A stretch of DNA of 64,000 nt from Pseudomonas sp. AL03 (GTDB taxonomy: Bacteria; Pseudomonadota; Gammaproteobacteria; Pseudomonadales; Pseudomonadaceae), in NCBI RefSeq assembly GCF_029960815.1, contig NZ_JASBRE010000008.1, forward strand, positions 123,138-187,137, given 5' to 3'. The position numbers and the translations under genes were made by a program. The notes below the pieces were generated by a model, which had not been told where the DNA came from, did no database searches, and saw nothing but the letters and a program-made list of their open reading frames with translations. Shown piece after piece: positions 7,007 to 16,954 of this stretch; position 1 is the first letter of the stretch; the number at the start of each line of letters is the position of its first letter.

Positions 7007-9696
7007 AGCGATTCCATGGAAGGCGGGTGACCCGCCGGTAGAGTGATCACAAAGCGGATGCCCGAGGTGGCCTGAGGCTGAGCCTCGATCGTTGCGCCAT
7101 GGGCCTGGACAATACGTCTTGCCAACGCCAGCCCAAGGCCGATGCCGGCAACGGCCGACTCCTGCTGCCCCCGCGTGAACGGTTCGAACAAGCTCTGAGG
7201 CGTGCTGCCCTGAGGACAACCGGGACCGGCGTCGATCACCTCCAGCACCATGCTGTCCTCCTCTTGCCGGGCCACAACCTGTACCAGCGTTCCGGCCGGG
7301 GTGTACTTGGCGGCGTTGTCCAGCAGGTTGACCAGAACACGCTCGATCAACAGCGCATCGACTTCCACCAACGGCAACCGCGGCGACAGCGCGGTACGCA
7401 CCACATGCCGCGCCAACGGCTCGCGCAGTTGACGCAAAGCGCTGCCGACGATTTCCTCCAGTGAGTGCCATTGCCGGTTGAGGCGCACACCGCGTTCCTG
7501 CATCCGGGCCATGTCCAACAGGTTTTCGATCAACCGCTGCATGGAGCTGGCCTGATCGCGGATACCGCCCAGCAACTGCACCAGTGGTCCGGGCGGCGCA
7601 TGGGGCGCCGCTGCATCTGCCGCGCCGATAATGGTGGTCAGCGGCGTGCGCAGGTCATGAGAAATCGCGGCCAGCAGGGTATTGCGCATGCGCTCACCCT
7701 CCATCTGCACCAGGGTGCTTTGCGCCACCTCGACGAAATGCACCCGCTCCAGCGCGATTGCCAGTTGGCTCATGCAGGCCTCAAGCAGGCGCTGCTCTTC
7801 CGGCTCGTTCAATCGCTCGGGTTCAGCCAGCTCGAGCACCAACACTCCGCGCACGCGCATTGGCGCCTTCAACGGCAAATAGCGGCCCTGAGCGGCGGCC
7901 AGCGTATCGGTGCCCTGACCGGCAGGTTGGCCATGGTCGTAAACCCATTGGGCAATGCTTTCATCGATCGGGAATGCTCCGGCGCCACGAGCGTGGACAC
8001 TGTCTGTGGCGTCCGGCAGTGTCAGCCCGACCCGCGCTTCAAACACGCCGCTGAAGGTGCGCAGTGCCACCTCCGTGATCTGTTCCACCGTCAGCGCCGC
8101 CGACAAGTCGCGCGCCAGCCTGGCCAACGACGTCGCGCGCCGCTCACGACCGGCGGCGGTGCGGGCTTCATGACGCAAGCGTGCCGTGAGCTGCCCGGTG
8201 ATCAACGCAATACCCAGCATCAGGGCGAAGGTAAAGAAGTACTGGGTGTCGTTGACCGTGAACGACCAGCGTGGCTGGACGAAAAAGAAATCAAAACACA
8301 GCACCGCCAGCATCGCTGCCCAGACACCTGGCCCTCTCCCATAACGCAGGGCGACCAGCACCACCGTGAGCAAAAACAGCATGACCACGTTGGCCAGATC
8401 AAACACCTGCAACAGCAAGGCAGCCACCGCCGTGGCGGCAAAACAGGCCAGGCTGGCCCACAGATACGCCGGTGCCCTGCTGGGTGGCAGCGCTGCATCA
8501 GTATTCACCGCAACCGCAACCACCATGGGCAACGGGCCATGAGCGATGACAATCTGATCGATCTCGGGATGGCGACGGCTGATGCGGTCACTGACCGACG
8601 GGTGCCAGAACTGCCAGACCTTGCGCGGGTAATGCCCCAACACCAGGCGGTTGGCGTTGTGCTCACGAGCAAACGCCACCAGCGCCTCGGCCACGTCCAT
8701 GCCGGACAGCGTGGCGGTGTCGGCACCGAATTCGGCGGCCAGCGCCAAGGCCTTCATGGCGGCGGCATAGCGGCTCGCATCTGCGCCACGGCGCTGCACC
8801 GAAGGCACATGGACGACAATCCAGTCCGCCTCAAGCTTTTGTGCCAGACGCGCCGCTTCACGAACCAGACGATCATCCGAAGGGTGCCCTGCCACTCCGA
8901 CCAGCAAACGCTCGCGCGCGGGCCAAAGGGTGTTGATGGACCGCTCGCGGCGATAGACGCGCATCTGTGCATCGACGCGATCAGCGGTACGCCGCAGCGC
9001 CAGCTCGCGCAAGGCCAGCAAGTTGCCCTTGCGGAAGAAATGCCGGGACGCGCGCTCGGCCTGGGGCGGCAGGTAGACCTTGCCTTCCTTGAGGCGGCGC
9101 AGCAGGTCATCGGGTGGCAGGTCGATCACCACCACTTCATGAGCATCGTCGAACAGATGATCGGGCACGGTCTCGCGCACCCGGATGCCGATGATCCCGC
9201 TGACGATATCGTTGAGACTTTCCAGGTGCTGGACATTGAGGGTGGTCCAGACGTCGATGCCGGCGCGCAGCAGTTCTTCGACATCCTGCCAGCGCTTGGG
9301 GTGACGCGAACCGGGAACGTTGCTGTGGGCCAGTTCATCCACCAGCAGCACCGCCGGACGCCGCGCCAACGCAGCATTTAGATCGAACTCGCTGAGGGCG
9401 CACTCGCGATGCATCACGTTGTAGCGCGGCAGCAGTTCCAGGCCGGCGAGCAGTTCCGCGGTTTCCCGTCGGCCATGGGTTTCTATCACGCCAGCCACCA
9501 GGTCACGGCCCTGGTTCACTTCGCGTTGGGCCGCGGTGAGCATGGCGCAGGTTTTCCCCACCCCTGCGTTGGAACCGAAATAGATGCGCAGTTTCCCGCG
9601 CAGGGCGGCCTGTTCGTCCTGTTGCAGCTTCTCCAACAGCGCGTCGGGATCTGGGCGGCCATCACGTGAAGCGATGAACGTATCAATAACGGGCAT
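7003..9696 (-). CDS. kdpD: Osmosensitive K+ channel sensor histidine kinase KdpD
   Basis: An 897-residue sensor. Order: KdpD nucleotide-binding domain with a Walker A-like 'GSNAGVGKT' (about residues 41-49), a USP-like domain (about 245-370), four closely spaced membrane helices (about 395-500), a GAF domain, a HisKA domain with His680 in 'SHDLRTPLTTI', and a HATPase with 'NLLDNAAKYTP'. It senses cytoplasmic K+/ionic strength and phosphorylates KdpE. The start at 9696 (AAGGA five bases before) is preferred over an upstream codon. A 13-bp hairpin lies just before its ribosome site. Confidence 0.96.
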   Translation of the reverse strand: MPVIDTFIASRDGRPDPDALLEKLQQDEQAALRGKLRIYFGSNAGVGKTCAMLTAAQREVNQGRDLVAGVIETHGRRETAELLAGLELLPRYNVMHRECALSEFDLNAALARRPAVLLVDELAHSNVPGSRHPKRWQDVEELLRAGIDVWTTLNVQHLESLNDIVSGIIGIRVRETVPDHLFDDAHEVVVIDLPPDDLLRRLKEGKVYLPPQAERASRHFFRKGNLLALRELALRRTADRVDAQMRVYRRERSINTLWPARERLLVGVAGHPSDDRLVREAARLAQKLEADWIVVHVPSVQRRGADASRYAAAMKALALAAEFGADTATLSGMDVAEALVAFAREHNANRLVLGHYPRKVWQFWHPSVSDRISRRHPEIDQIVIAHGPLPMVVAVAVNTDAALPPSRAPAYLWASLACFAATAVAALLLQVFDLANVVMLFLLTVVLVALRYGRGPGVWAAMLAVLCFDFFFVQPRWSFTVNDTQYFFTFALMLGIALITGQLTARLRHEARTAAGRERRATSLARLARDLSAALTVEQITEVALRTFSGVFEARVGLTLPDATDSVHARGAGAFPIDESIAQWVYDHGQPAGQGTDTLAAAQGRYLPLKAPMRVRGVLVLELAEPERLNEPEEQRLLEACMSQLAIALERVHFVEVAQSTLVQMEGERMRNTLLAAISHDLRTPLTTIIGAADAAAPHAPPGPLVQLLGGIRDQASSMQRLIENLLDMARMQERGVRLNRQWHSLEEIVGSALRQLREPLARHVVRTALSPRLPLVEVDALLIERVLVNLLDNAAKYTPAGTLVQVVARQEEDSMVLEVIDAGPGCPQGSTPQSLFEPFTRGQQESAVAGIGLGLALARRIVQAHGATIEAQPQATSGIRFVITLPAGHPPSMESL

Positions 9697-9710
9697 GGCA
9701 ATCCTTTTGA

Positions 9711-9742
9711 ACTGCACGGCGCCACACAGGGCGCCGTGCAGT
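9711..9742 (-). promoter_or_regulatory. Perfect 13-bp intercistronic hairpin between kdpB and kdpD
   Basis: ACTGCACGGCGCC pairs with GGCGCCGTGCAGT around a 6-base loop. It has no T-run, so it is not a classical terminator. It fills nearly all the space between the kdpB stop and the kdpD Shine-Dalgarno, a place where it could protect the upstream message or lower kdpDE translation relative to the pump subunits. Confidence 0.7.
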
Positions 9743-9750
9743 CAGTCCTT

Positions 9751-11820
9751 TCAAACCAGGCCGAGCCCGGCCAACAGCATGTCGATCACCTTGATCCCCG
9801 CGAACGGCACCAGCACGCCACCCAGTCCATAGATCAGCAGGTTGCGATTGAGCAACGCCGCCGCGCCGATGGCTCGATAGGTCACGCCCTTGAGCGCCAG
9901 CGGGATCAGAAACACGATGATCAGGGCATTGAAGATCACCGCGCTGAGAATCGCCGAGTTCGGGCTGCTCAGGTGCATCACATTCAGGGCGCCCAGTTGC
10001 GGGTAGGTCGCGACGAATGCGGCCGGTACGATAGCAAAATACTTGGCCACATCGTTGGCCACGCTGAAAGTAGTCAACGCGCCGCGAGTCATGAGCATCT
10101 GTTTGCCGACCTCCACCACCTCGATCAGCTTGGTCGGGTTGCTGTCCAGATCGACCATGTTGCCCGCTTCCTTGGCGGCCTGAGTACCACTGTTCATAGC
10201 CACCGCCACGTCCGCCTGGGCCAGTGCCGGCGCATCGTTGGTGCCGTCTCCGGTCATTGCCACCAGCTTGCCTTGGGTCTGGTAGTCGCGGATCAGTTGC
10301 AGCTTGTCTTCCGGCCGAGCCTCGGCAAGAAAGTCGTCGACCCCGGCTTCCACGGCAATCGCTGCCGCCGTCAGGCGGTTATCGCCGGTGATCATGACGG
10401 TCTTGATACCCATGCGCCGCAGTTCGGCAAAGCGCTCTTTGATGCCACCCTTGACCACGTCCTTGAGCTCGACTACGCCCAATGCCTGTTGGCCATCGCA
10501 CACAACCAGCGGTGTACTGCCACGGCGCGAGACTTCATCGACCCTGGCCTGCAACTCGGGCGGGAAGCTGCCGCCCAGCGCCTCGATGTGCAGTCGAATG
10601 GCATCTGCCGCACCTTTGCGGATGCTCCGGCCGCCCGCCAGATCGACGCCGCTCATGCGGGTTTGCGCGGTGAAATGCACGAAGCTGGCGCGCAGCGCAT
10701 TGAGGTCCCGCGCCCGCAGGTCGAACTTCTGCTTGGCGAGCACCACGATGCTGCGCCCTTCCGGCGTTTCGTCGGCCAGCGAGGCCAGTTGCGCGGCGTC
10801 GGCCAGTTCCGATTCCTTGACCCCGGGCGCCGGCAGGAAACTGCTGGCCTGGCGGTTACCCAAGGTGATGGTGCCGGTCTTGTCCAACAGCAGGACGTCA
10901 ATGTCGCCCGCCGCTTCCACTGCTCTCCCGGAGGTGGCAATGACGTTGGCCGCCATCATCCGGCTCATGCCCGCCACACCAATAGCCGACAACAGACCGC
11001 CAATGGTCGTGGGGATCAGACAGACCAGCAGCGCCACCAGCACCGTTGCGCTGACCACGTCGCCTCCGCTCATGGCCACCGCGAACATCGAGTACGGGCC
11101 CAGCGTCACGATCACCAGCAGAAACAGAAAGGTCAGACCCACCAGCAGAATGGTCAGCGCCACCTCGTTGGGTGTCTTCTGGCGCTTCGCGGATTCGACC
11201 ATGGAAATCATGCGATCCAGAAACGACTCGCCGGGGTTGACGCTGATGCGCACCACCAGCCAGTCCGACAGCACTTTTGTCCCGCCGGTGACCGATGAAA
11301 AGTCGCCGCCCGCTTCGCGAATCACCGGTGCCGATTCGCCGGTAATCGCGCTTTCATCCACCGACGCCACGCCTTCAATCACCACGCCATCGAGGGGCAC
11401 CAGATCGCCGGCTTCGATCAACACCACCGCGTCCTTGAGCAGTTCGCTGGAAGGCACTGGCATCCAGGCGGAGCCATGCCGAGGCTGTTGCAACAGCTTG
11501 GCCATGGTCTGGCGCTTCATCCCGCGCAAGCTGGCCGCCTGGGCCCGGCTGCGGCCCTCGGCCAGGGCTTCGGCGAAGTTGGCGAACAGCACGGTGAACC
11601 ATAGCCACAACGTGATGCTGAGAATGAAGCCACTGGAGGCTTCACCCTTGCCGACCAGTGATTGAAACCACAACAGCGTGGTGAGAATGCTGCCCAGATA
11701 CACCACAAACATCACCGGGTTCTTCCACTGCGACTGGGGCAACAACTTCTTGAAGGCATCCAGGCACGCCGTGAACAACAACTTACGGTCGAACAAAGGC
11801 AAACGAGCTTGCTTACTCAT
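9751..11820 (-). CDS. kdpB: Potassium-transporting P-type ATPase, catalytic subunit KdpB
   Basis: A 689-residue P-type ATPase. The phosphorylation motif DKTGT starts at D313. The TGES-like actuator ('[10 protein letters not shown]'), the hinge '[17 protein letters not shown]' and about seven membrane spans are all present. It hydrolyses ATP to drive K+ moved through KdpA into the cell. It follows kdpC with 11 bases between them and is the energising subunit of KdpFABC in the inner membrane. No key residue appears altered. Confidence 0.97.
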   Translation of the reverse strand: MSKQARLPLFDRKLLFTACLDAFKKLLPQSQWKNPVMFVVYLGSILTTLLWFQSLVGKGEASSGFILSITLWLWFTVLFANFAEALAEGRSRAQAASLRGMKRQTMAKLLQQPRHGSAWMPVPSSELLKDAVVLIEAGDLVPLDGVVIEGVASVDESAITGESAPVIREAGGDFSSVTGGTKVLSDWLVVRISVNPGESFLDRMISMVESAKRQKTPNEVALTILLVGLTFLFLLVIVTLGPYSMFAVAMSGGDVVSATVLVALLVCLIPTTIGGLLSAIGVAGMSRMMAANVIATSGRAVEAAGDIDVLLLDKTGTITLGNRQASSFLPAPGVKESELADAAQLASLADETPEGRSIVVLAKQKFDLRARDLNALRASFVHFTAQTRMSGVDLAGGRSIRKGAADAIRLHIEALGGSFPPELQARVDEVSRRGSTPLVVCDGQQALGVVELKDVVKGGIKERFAELRRMGIKTVMITGDNRLTAAAIAVEAGVDDFLAEARPEDKLQLIRDYQTQGKLVAMTGDGTNDAPALAQADVAVAMNSGTQAAKEAGNMVDLDSNPTKLIEVVEVGKQMLMTRGALTTFSVANDVAKYFAIVPAAFVATYPQLGALNVMHLSSPNSAILSAVIFNALIIVFLIPLALKGVTYRAIGAAALLNRNLLIYGLGGVLVPFAGIKVIDMLLAGLGLV

Positions 11821-11831
11821 AGTTGTTTCTC

Positions 11832-12512
11832 TTACTCACTGGCCGCAAGGGGTGGCTGATGCGCGGGCGCCAGAGCATCCAGCGCGAGGTTGAGTTGCAG
11901 CACATTGACCCGGGGCTCGCCGAGCAGGCCGAAGGTGCGTTGCTCGGTGTGGGTATTCACCAGCTTCAACAGATCGGCTTCCGGCAGGTGGCGCAGGCGT
12001 GCGACGCGCGCCGCCTGAATCTGTGCGTTGGCCACCGAAATGTGCGGGTCCAGGCCTGAAGCCGACGAGGTGACCGCATCCACCGGCACCTGCGCATCTG
12101 CCGCCAGGCCGTTCTGCCGGCGGTAGGCTTCGACCCGCATGGCCACGGCGTTGATCAACTTCTGGCTGGTAGGGCCAAGGTTGCTGGCGCCACTGGAACC
12201 TGCGTTGTACGGCTGCGCCACGCTCTTGCTCGGGTCCAGTGGATCTGCGCCGAGGGTCATGCTCGCACGGCCCTGAAAATATTCGGGGCGGGTGAAATGC
12301 TGGCCGATCACCGCCGAACCGATCACCAGCCCGTCCCGTTCAACCAGGCTGCCCTGGGCCTGAAACGGGAACAGCACGTTGGCCACCAGCGTGGTGAACA
12401 ACGGATACGCCACCCCGGTCAGCAGCATGAAGAACGCCGCCGAAATCAGCACCGGGCGCAACAGCCCGGTAAACAGAAATTGCACCTTGGTTTTTGTTTG
12501 TACTTGAGTCAT
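11832..12512 (-). CDS. kdpC: Potassium-transporting ATPase subunit KdpC
   Basis: A 226-residue inner-membrane subunit with one N-terminal span (about residues 13-40) and a periplasmic domain containing the family hallmarks '[10 protein letters not shown]', '[13 protein letters not shown]', '[12 protein letters not shown]' and '[16 protein letters not shown]'. KdpC stabilises the KdpA-KdpB complex and raises ATP affinity. It is slightly longer than the E. coli protein. The ribosome site TGAGGG overlaps the kdpA stop, so translation is probably coupled. A GTG immediately before the ATG is a minor alternative. Confidence 0.96.
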   Translation of the reverse strand: MTQVQTKTKVQFLFTGLLRPVLISAAFFMLLTGVAYPLFTTLVANVLFPFQAQGSLVERDGLVIGSAVIGQHFTRPEYFQGRASMTLGADPLDPSKSVAQPYNAGSSGASNLGPTSQKLINAVAMRVEAYRRQNGLAADAQVPVDAVTSSASGLDPHISVANAQIQAARVARLRHLPEADLLKLVNTHTEQRTFGLLGEPRVNVLQLNLALDALAPAHQPPLAASE

Positions 12513-12522
12513 CACAGCGCCC

Positions 12523-14229
12523 TCACTTGTAGGTCTGGCCGGTCAGCAACTGCAGTTGCTCGACCAGCGGGCCGAGCGCGAGCGCCGGCAGGAACGTCAG
12601 GCCGCCCACCACCAGCACCACGAACACCACCAGGAACATGAACAGCGGTGTGGCGGTCGGGATGGTGCCGGCACCGGCCGGGATGTTCTTTTTCATCGCC
12701 AGAGAACCTGCGACCGCGAGCATCGGCAGCATGGTGAAGAAACGTCCGAGCAACATGGCAAGACCGATTGTGGTGTTGAAGAACGGCGTATTGGCATTCA
12801 ATCCGGCGAACGCCGAACCGTTGTTGGCAGTGCCCGAGGTGTAGGCATAAAGCACCTCGCTGAAGCCATGGGGCCCCTGGTTGTTGAGGCTGTTCAGGGT
12901 GTCCGGCCAGAGTGCCGCCAGGGCGGTGAAGCCGAGAATGCAGATGGGGTGCGCCAGTACCGAGAGCATGACCAGCTTGATCTCCCGTGCCTCGATCTTC
13001 TTGCCGAGGAATTCGGGACTGCGGCCGATCATCATGCCCACCAGAAACACCGTCAGCAGCGCGTACTGGATCAGGTTGATAAAGCCCACGCCGTCACCAC
13101 CGAACACGCAATTGAGCATCATCTGCGCCAGCGGTACGAAGCCGCCCATGGGTGTCAGCGAGTCATGCATGGCGTTCACCGAGCCGGTGGTGGCGCCGGT
13201 GGTGGTGGTCACGAACAGGCTGGTGTCGGCAATCCCGAAGCGCAGCTCCTTGCCTTCCATGTTGCCGCCACTCTGGGTTGCCGACAGCACCTGGTCCGCG
13301 CCCACCCGGGTCAGCAGCGGGTTGCCACTTTGTTCAGCCGTGTAAACGATGCTCAGAAAGCCGACGAACATCACCAGGAACGTGCCAAAGAATACCCAGC
13401 CCTGACGCCGACGCATCAGCATGCTGCCAAAGGTGTACGTCAGCGCCGACGGGATCAGCAGCATGCTGAGGATATGCAGCATGTTTGTCAGCGGAGTCGG
13501 GTTCTCAAACGGATGTGCGGCGTTCATGCTGAAGAAACCGCCGCCGTTGGTGCCGATGTGCTTGATTGACTCAAAGCTCGCCACCGCGCCGACGATCAAT
13601 TGCTGCTGCGCACCTTCCAGTGTGGTGGCCAGGGCCTGGGAATTCAGGGTCTGCGGCATGCCTTGCCAGACATAAACCAGCGCCATGCCAAAACACAGTG
13701 GCAACATCACCCGGTACAGCGTGCGAGTGAAGTCCACCCAGTAGTTTCCGATATCAGCGGAATTCGACCGACTGAGGCCGCGAATGAAACCCGCCGCCGC
13801 CACAACGCCCGCTGTTGCGCCGACGAACATCAGGAAGGTGATGACAGCCATCTGGCTGAAATTGGACAGGCTGGTTTCACCTGAATAAGCCTGCCAGTTG
13901 GTGTTGGTGATAAAGGACGCAGCGGTATTGAACGCCAGATCAGGAGTTTGCGCGTTCAGCCCCAAGGGGTTAAGCGGCATGAAACCTTGCAAGCGCAACA
14001 CGATGTAACCCAGCAACATCATCGCCGCGTTCGACAGCAGCAGGGCCGAGCCATAACGTGCCCAGCCCATGGTTTCGGCCGTATCGATCCCCAGCAGACG
14101 ATAAGTAGCGCGCTCCGCCAAGGCATGGTTGCGCCCGGTAAATACCAGGGTCAGCCACTTGCCCATCAACACGGCGAGTCCGGTCATCAACCCGAGAATC
14201 ACCGCAAATTCCAGCATAGTGCTCAACAT
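12523..14229 (-). CDS. kdpA: Potassium-transporting ATPase, potassium-binding subunit KdpA
   Basis: A 568-residue, about ten-span SKT-type channel subunit. Selectivity-filter loops are visible: '[14 protein letters not shown]', '[21 protein letters not shown]', '[17 protein letters not shown]' and '[12 protein letters not shown]'. It binds K+ with micromolar affinity and passes it toward KdpB. The start at 14229 has GGAG eight bases upstream. Directly before it lies a 27-codon membrane frame, then kdpF. Confidence 0.97.
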   Translation of the reverse strand: MLSTMLEFAVILGLMTGLAVLMGKWLTLVFTGRNHALAERATYRLLGIDTAETMGWARYGSALLLSNAAMMLLGYIVLRLQGFMPLNPLGLNAQTPDLAFNTAASFITNTNWQAYSGETSLSNFSQMAVITFLMFVGATAGVVAAAGFIRGLSRSNSADIGNYWVDFTRTLYRVMLPLCFGMALVYVWQGMPQTLNSQALATTLEGAQQQLIVGAVASFESIKHIGTNGGGFFSMNAAHPFENPTPLTNMLHILSMLLIPSALTYTFGSMLMRRRQGWVFFGTFLVMFVGFLSIVYTAEQSGNPLLTRVGADQVLSATQSGGNMEGKELRFGIADTSLFVTTTTGATTGSVNAMHDSLTPMGGFVPLAQMMLNCVFGGDGVGFINLIQYALLTVFLVGMMIGRSPEFLGKKIEAREIKLVMLSVLAHPICILGFTALAALWPDTLNSLNNQGPHGFSEVLYAYTSGTANNGSAFAGLNANTPFFNTTIGLAMLLGRFFTMLPMLAVAGSLAMKKNIPAGAGTIPTATPLFMFLVVFVVLVVGGLTFLPALALGPLVEQLQLLTGQTYK

Positions 14230-14242
14230 GTCGATGCTCCGT

Positions 14243-14326
14243 TCAAATCTTGCCCATGGCGACGATGACCATGGCTGTCGCAGCAAAAAACACCACGCTA
14301 ACCCCCATAAAGATCAGGTCGTACAT
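14243..14326 (-). CDS. 27-residue membrane miniprotein inside the kdp operon
   Basis: ATG 14326 has AAGGAAA about seven bases upstream, giving a 27-residue peptide that is almost entirely one hydrophobic helix ('[21 protein letters not shown]') with a short 'GKI' tail, ending 14 bases before the kdpA start. It lies between kdpF and kdpA in the same direction. KdpF is a similar single-span lipid-like stabiliser, so a second small subunit of the pump or a regulator is plausible. The name and role are inference. Confidence 0.6.
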   Translation of the reverse strand: MYDLIFMGVSVVFFAATAMVIVAMGKI

Positions 14327-14396
14327 TGCCGATTTCCTTTCTCAAGACCGCCCTGGAGGGCTGATAAAAAAGCCTGTGCCGCAATGACTGCGGCCA

Positions 14397-14495
14397 TCAG
14401 AACTTCTCTGCACGGATAAGGGCGTAACCCAGGTAGACAAACAACAGGGCGGCACACAGGCCGCTGGCGATGTAAATGAACTCGAGTGTTAACAA
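14397..14495 (-). CDS. kdpF: Potassium-transporting ATPase small subunit KdpF
   Basis: A 32-residue single-span protein beginning at TTG 14495, with GGGGGAG five bases upstream. The pattern 'FIYIASGLCAALLFVYLGYALIRAEKF' fits KdpF proteins, which end in '-YLxYALxRxEKF'-like tails. KdpF lies between KdpA and KdpB and stabilises the complex. It is the first gene of the operon; the TTG start may keep its level low. An ATG start is not available nearby. Confidence 0.85.
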   Translation of the reverse strand: MLTLEFIYIASGLCAALLFVYLGYALIRAEKF

Positions 14496-14521
14496 GACAG
14501 CTCCCCCTGACAAAACGAAAG

Positions 14522-14585
14522 GACACCCGCAATCGGGTACCGGCAGAGCGCGTCAGTGCAAAAAAACGCACTGAATTCGCGCTCT
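14522..14585 (-). promoter_or_regulatory. Structured leader of the kdp operon (two hairpins)
   Basis: On the minus strand a compound hairpin spans 14585-14545: AGAGCGCG pairs with CGCGCTCT, enclosing CAGTGC / GCACTG around a T-rich loop. It is followed by ACCCG-ATTG-CGGGT (14538-14525) just before the kdpF ribosome site. No known riboswitch family is recognised. Position and strength suggest an mRNA leader that affects kdpF translation or early elongation. Confidence 0.55.
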
Positions 14586-14755
14586 CATCGGCGCCTTGCA
14601 GGTTAAGTGAGGGGGTATCAAGGACGGACACTGATTGGGGGCAGCGGTATTAAGACGGCGTATAGATCGAGCGAAACGGACGGTGTGCGGGGGTGATGCG
14701 AGGAGTCAACGACAGTCACGAACGGGCACAGTGAAGTGCCCGTCCGGGGCTTGGG

Positions 14756-15244
14756 TCAATCCGATTTGAGCGGCAGCCAGATTTCCAGCACACCGGTGTT
14801 GAGTTTCGGATTGAAGTCGTCGCTGTAGCGTTCGAATTCCGGGGCGTCCGCCGCTTCTTTACCGGACTGCGGCAACCAGGTTTTCCAGATGTATTGAAAA
14901 GTCTGCGGCAAGGTATCCAGCGAGCCCTTGTGCTCGAACACCGCGTAGTGCTGAGGCTGGACCTCAATCCAGCGGTACTTCTCAGGCAGGTCGTCGAGTT
15001 TGCTGATTTCAACGCCGGCGATGTATTCGAAACCACCCTTGCCATCCGGATTGCAGCAGACGCCGTAGGTCACTTCGTTCTTTTGACCGGGAATTTTGCC
15101 AATTTCGGGAATGAATTTCTCCCAGAGATCGGGGATGCCACTGGTCGTATCCGCGGTAAATCGTCCGCCAAGCCCGGCAATGAGCAGAAAATGCCCGCTC
15201 TCGAAGCGTGGCTCGGCCAGTTTGACGTCTGCTTGCTCATCCAT
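14756..15244 (-). CDS. GyrI-like / effector-binding domain protein
   Basis: A 162-residue stand-alone GyrI-like (SbmC, AraC effector-binding) domain: 'RFESGHFLLIAGLGGRF', 'YGVCCNPDGKGGFEYIAGVEI', 'YAVFEHKGSLDTLPQTFQYIWKTWLP' and a final strand 'NTGVLEIWLPLK'. These domains bind amphipathic small molecules in the cytoplasm; some protect against gyrase toxins. No DNA-binding part is attached. AGGAG lies before the ATG. It is transcribed toward the kdp operon but 260 bases from kdpF. Target unknown. Confidence 0.85.
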   Translation of the reverse strand: MDEQADVKLAEPRFESGHFLLIAGLGGRFTADTTSGIPDLWEKFIPEIGKIPGQKNEVTYGVCCNPDGKGGFEYIAGVEISKLDDLPEKYRWIEVQPQHYAVFEHKGSLDTLPQTFQYIWKTWLPQSGKEAADAPEFERYSDDFNPKLNTGVLEIWLPLKSD

Positions 15245-15311
15245 GACTCAACTCCTGGAACAAAAAAGTGGGTTCGGCTGGAAGTATAGAAGCCAAACCC
15301 GATTCGCCCAA

Positions 15312-15416
15312 TTACAGTGCGTGCAACTGCTCGACGGCGCCTGCGTCGACGAACTCGTTATAACCCGATAGGATCACGTAGACCGCGAAATAGCAGAAGA
15401 TCGCCGCCGATGCCAT
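15312..15416 (-). CDS. Possible small membrane protein (doubtful start)
   Basis: A 34-residue frame from ATG 15416: one hydrophobic stretch ('ASAAIFCYFAVYVILSGYNEF') and a short acidic tail. The frame stays open upstream with 'KLLRYSY'-like residues but has no convincing start codon or ribosome site; a CTG with AAGGG ahead is the only other option. Composition suggests coding, expression is uncertain. The rest of the 15245-15571 gap holds nothing else recognisable. Confidence 0.35.
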   Translation of the reverse strand: MASAAIFCYFAVYVILSGYNEFVDAGAVEQLHAL

Positions 15417-15571
15417 ATAGGAATAACGCAGCAGTTTGTCACCCTTCGGGCAAATTTGTTTACATAGTCGCTGGACAGTTTGCCACATCAGCCCTTACAT
15501 TCCGCCACAGGTCACCGCAGTGACCAGCGTCGCTCGGACGGTTCCGGGCGCTCACGTTACCCGAGGCAACA

Positions 15572-16789
15572 ATGGCCAACCCAGGTTCGCCGCGCCGCTT
15601 TGCGCGCATAGATCGACTCCCCCCTTACGTATTCAACATCACTGCCGAGCTGAAGATGGCCGCCCGTCGTCGTGGCGAAGACATCATCGACTTCAGCATG
15701 GGCAATCCTGACGGCCCGACACCGCCGCACATCGTCGAAAAACTCGTCACCGTCGCCCAGCGCGAAGACACTCACGGCTACTCGACGTCCAAGGGCATTC
15801 CGCGTCTGCGCCGGGCGATTTCCAATTGGTACAAGGATCGCTACGAGGTCGACATCGACCCGGAAAGCGAAGCCATCGTGACCATCGGTTCCAAGGAAGG
15901 CCTGGCGCATTTGATGCTGGCCACCCTAGACCAGGGCGACACCGTTCTGGTGCCGAACCCGAGCTACCCGATTCACATCTACGGCGCGGTGATTGCCGGC
16001 GCCCAGGTGCGTTCGGTGCCGTTGATTCCGGGCGTGGACTTCTTCGCCGAGTTGGAAAGCGCCATACGCGGCTCGATTCCGAAACCGAAAATGATGATCC
16101 TCGGCTTCCCGTCGAATCCCACTGCTCAATGCGTGGAGCTGGACTTCTTCGAGCGAGTGATCGCCCTCGCCAAACAGTACGACGTGTTGGTGGTGCACGA
16201 CCTGGCTTACGCCGACATCGTCTACGACGGCTGGAAAGCACCGTCGATCATGCAAGTGCCGGGCGCCAAGGACATTGCGGTGGAATTTTTCACTCTGTCC
16301 AAGAGCTACAACATGGCGGGCTGGCGCATTGGTTTCATGGTCGGTAATGCCGAACTGGTCAACGCCCTGGCGCGGATCAAGAGCTACCACGACTACGGCA
16401 CGTTCACCCCGCTGCAAGTCGCGGCCATTGCGGCGCTGGAAGGCGATCAGCAGTGCGTCAAGGACATCGCCGAGCAGTATCGGCAGCGTCGCAACGTGCT
16501 GGTCAAAGGCCTGCATGAACTGGGCTGGATGGTCGAGAATCCGAAAGCGTCGATGTATGTCTGGGCGAAGATTCCCGAGGCGTATGCGCACTTGGGCTCC
16601 CTGGAGTTCGCCAAGAAACTGCTGGCCGAGGCCAAGGTTTGCGTCTCGCCGGGCGTAGGGTTTGGGGAGTATGGGGATGATCACGTGCGCTTCGCGCTGA
16701 TCGAAAACCAGGACCGAATTCGTCAGGCAGTACGCGGGATTCGCGGGATGTTTCGGGCGGATGGGTTGGTCACCAAGACCAACGCCTGA
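15572..16789 (+). CDS. alaC: Alanine transaminase AlaC (class I PLP aminotransferase)
   Basis: A 405-residue class I/II aminotransferase. The PLP-binding lysine is K244 in '[18 protein letters not shown]'; '[11 protein letters not shown]', '[12 protein letters not shown]' and '[22 protein letters not shown]' are typical AlaC landmarks. It makes alanine from pyruvate and glutamate. GAGG lies before the ATG. The gene is single and is followed by a long palindromic repeat and a bidirectional terminator. A closely related glutamate-pyruvate aminotransferase role is the main alternative. Confidence 0.9.
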   Translation: MANPGSPRRFARIDRLPPYVFNITAELKMAARRRGEDIIDFSMGNPDGPTPPHIVEKLVTVAQREDTHGYSTSKGIPRLRRAISNWYKDRYEVDIDPESEAIVTIGSKEGLAHLMLATLDQGDTVLVPNPSYPIHIYGAVIAGAQVRSVPLIPGVDFFAELESAIRGSIPKPKMMILGFPSNPTAQCVELDFFERVIALAKQYDVLVVHDLAYADIVYDGWKAPSIMQVPGAKDIAVEFFTLSKSYNMAGWRIGFMVGNAELVNALARIKSYHDYGTFTPLQVAAIAALEGDQQCVKDIAEQYRQRRNVLVKGLHELGWMVENPKASMYVWAKIPEAYAHLGSLEFAKKLLAEAKVCVSPGVGFGEYGDDHVRFALIENQDRIRQAVRGIRGMFRADGLVTKTNA

Positions 16790-16794
16790 CACAT

Positions 16795-16900
16795 TGATCG
16801 TTCCCACGCTCCGCGTGGAAATGCATTCCGTGACGCTCTGCGTCACAGTGGACGCGGAGCGTCCATGGCGGCATTCCCACGCAGAGCGTGGGAACGATCA
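16795..16900. repeat. GATCGTTCCCACGC palindromic repeat, long form (copy 1)
   Basis: A 106-bp inverted repeat: TGATCGTTCCCACGC at the left and GCGTGGGAACGATCA at the right, with nested dyads GACGCTCTGCGTC and GGACGCGGAGCGTCC inside. Four related copies occur in this window, mostly between converging gene ends. This one lies between alaC and gntT. Confidence 0.85.
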
Positions 16901-16906
16901 TCACCC

Positions 16907-16936
16907 ACAAAAAAACCGCATGGCTGCGGTTTTTTC
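16907..16936. terminator. Bidirectional intrinsic terminator (alaC / gntT)
   Basis: AAAAAACCGCA and TGCGGTTTTTT form a stem with a short GC core and runs of A and T on both sides, between the converging ends of alaC and gntT. Confidence 0.9.
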
Positions 16937-16954
16937 GTGTCTGCCGAATGTGCT

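Noticed and set aside
7465..9381. A 638-codon open frame antisense to kdpD
   Set aside because: Gln/His/Arg-rich shadow of KdpD with no ribosome site or recognisable domain.
9736..11298. A 520-codon frame antisense to kdpB
   Set aside because: Composition typical of a shadow (His/Gln/Arg) and complete conservation of KdpB motifs on the other strand.
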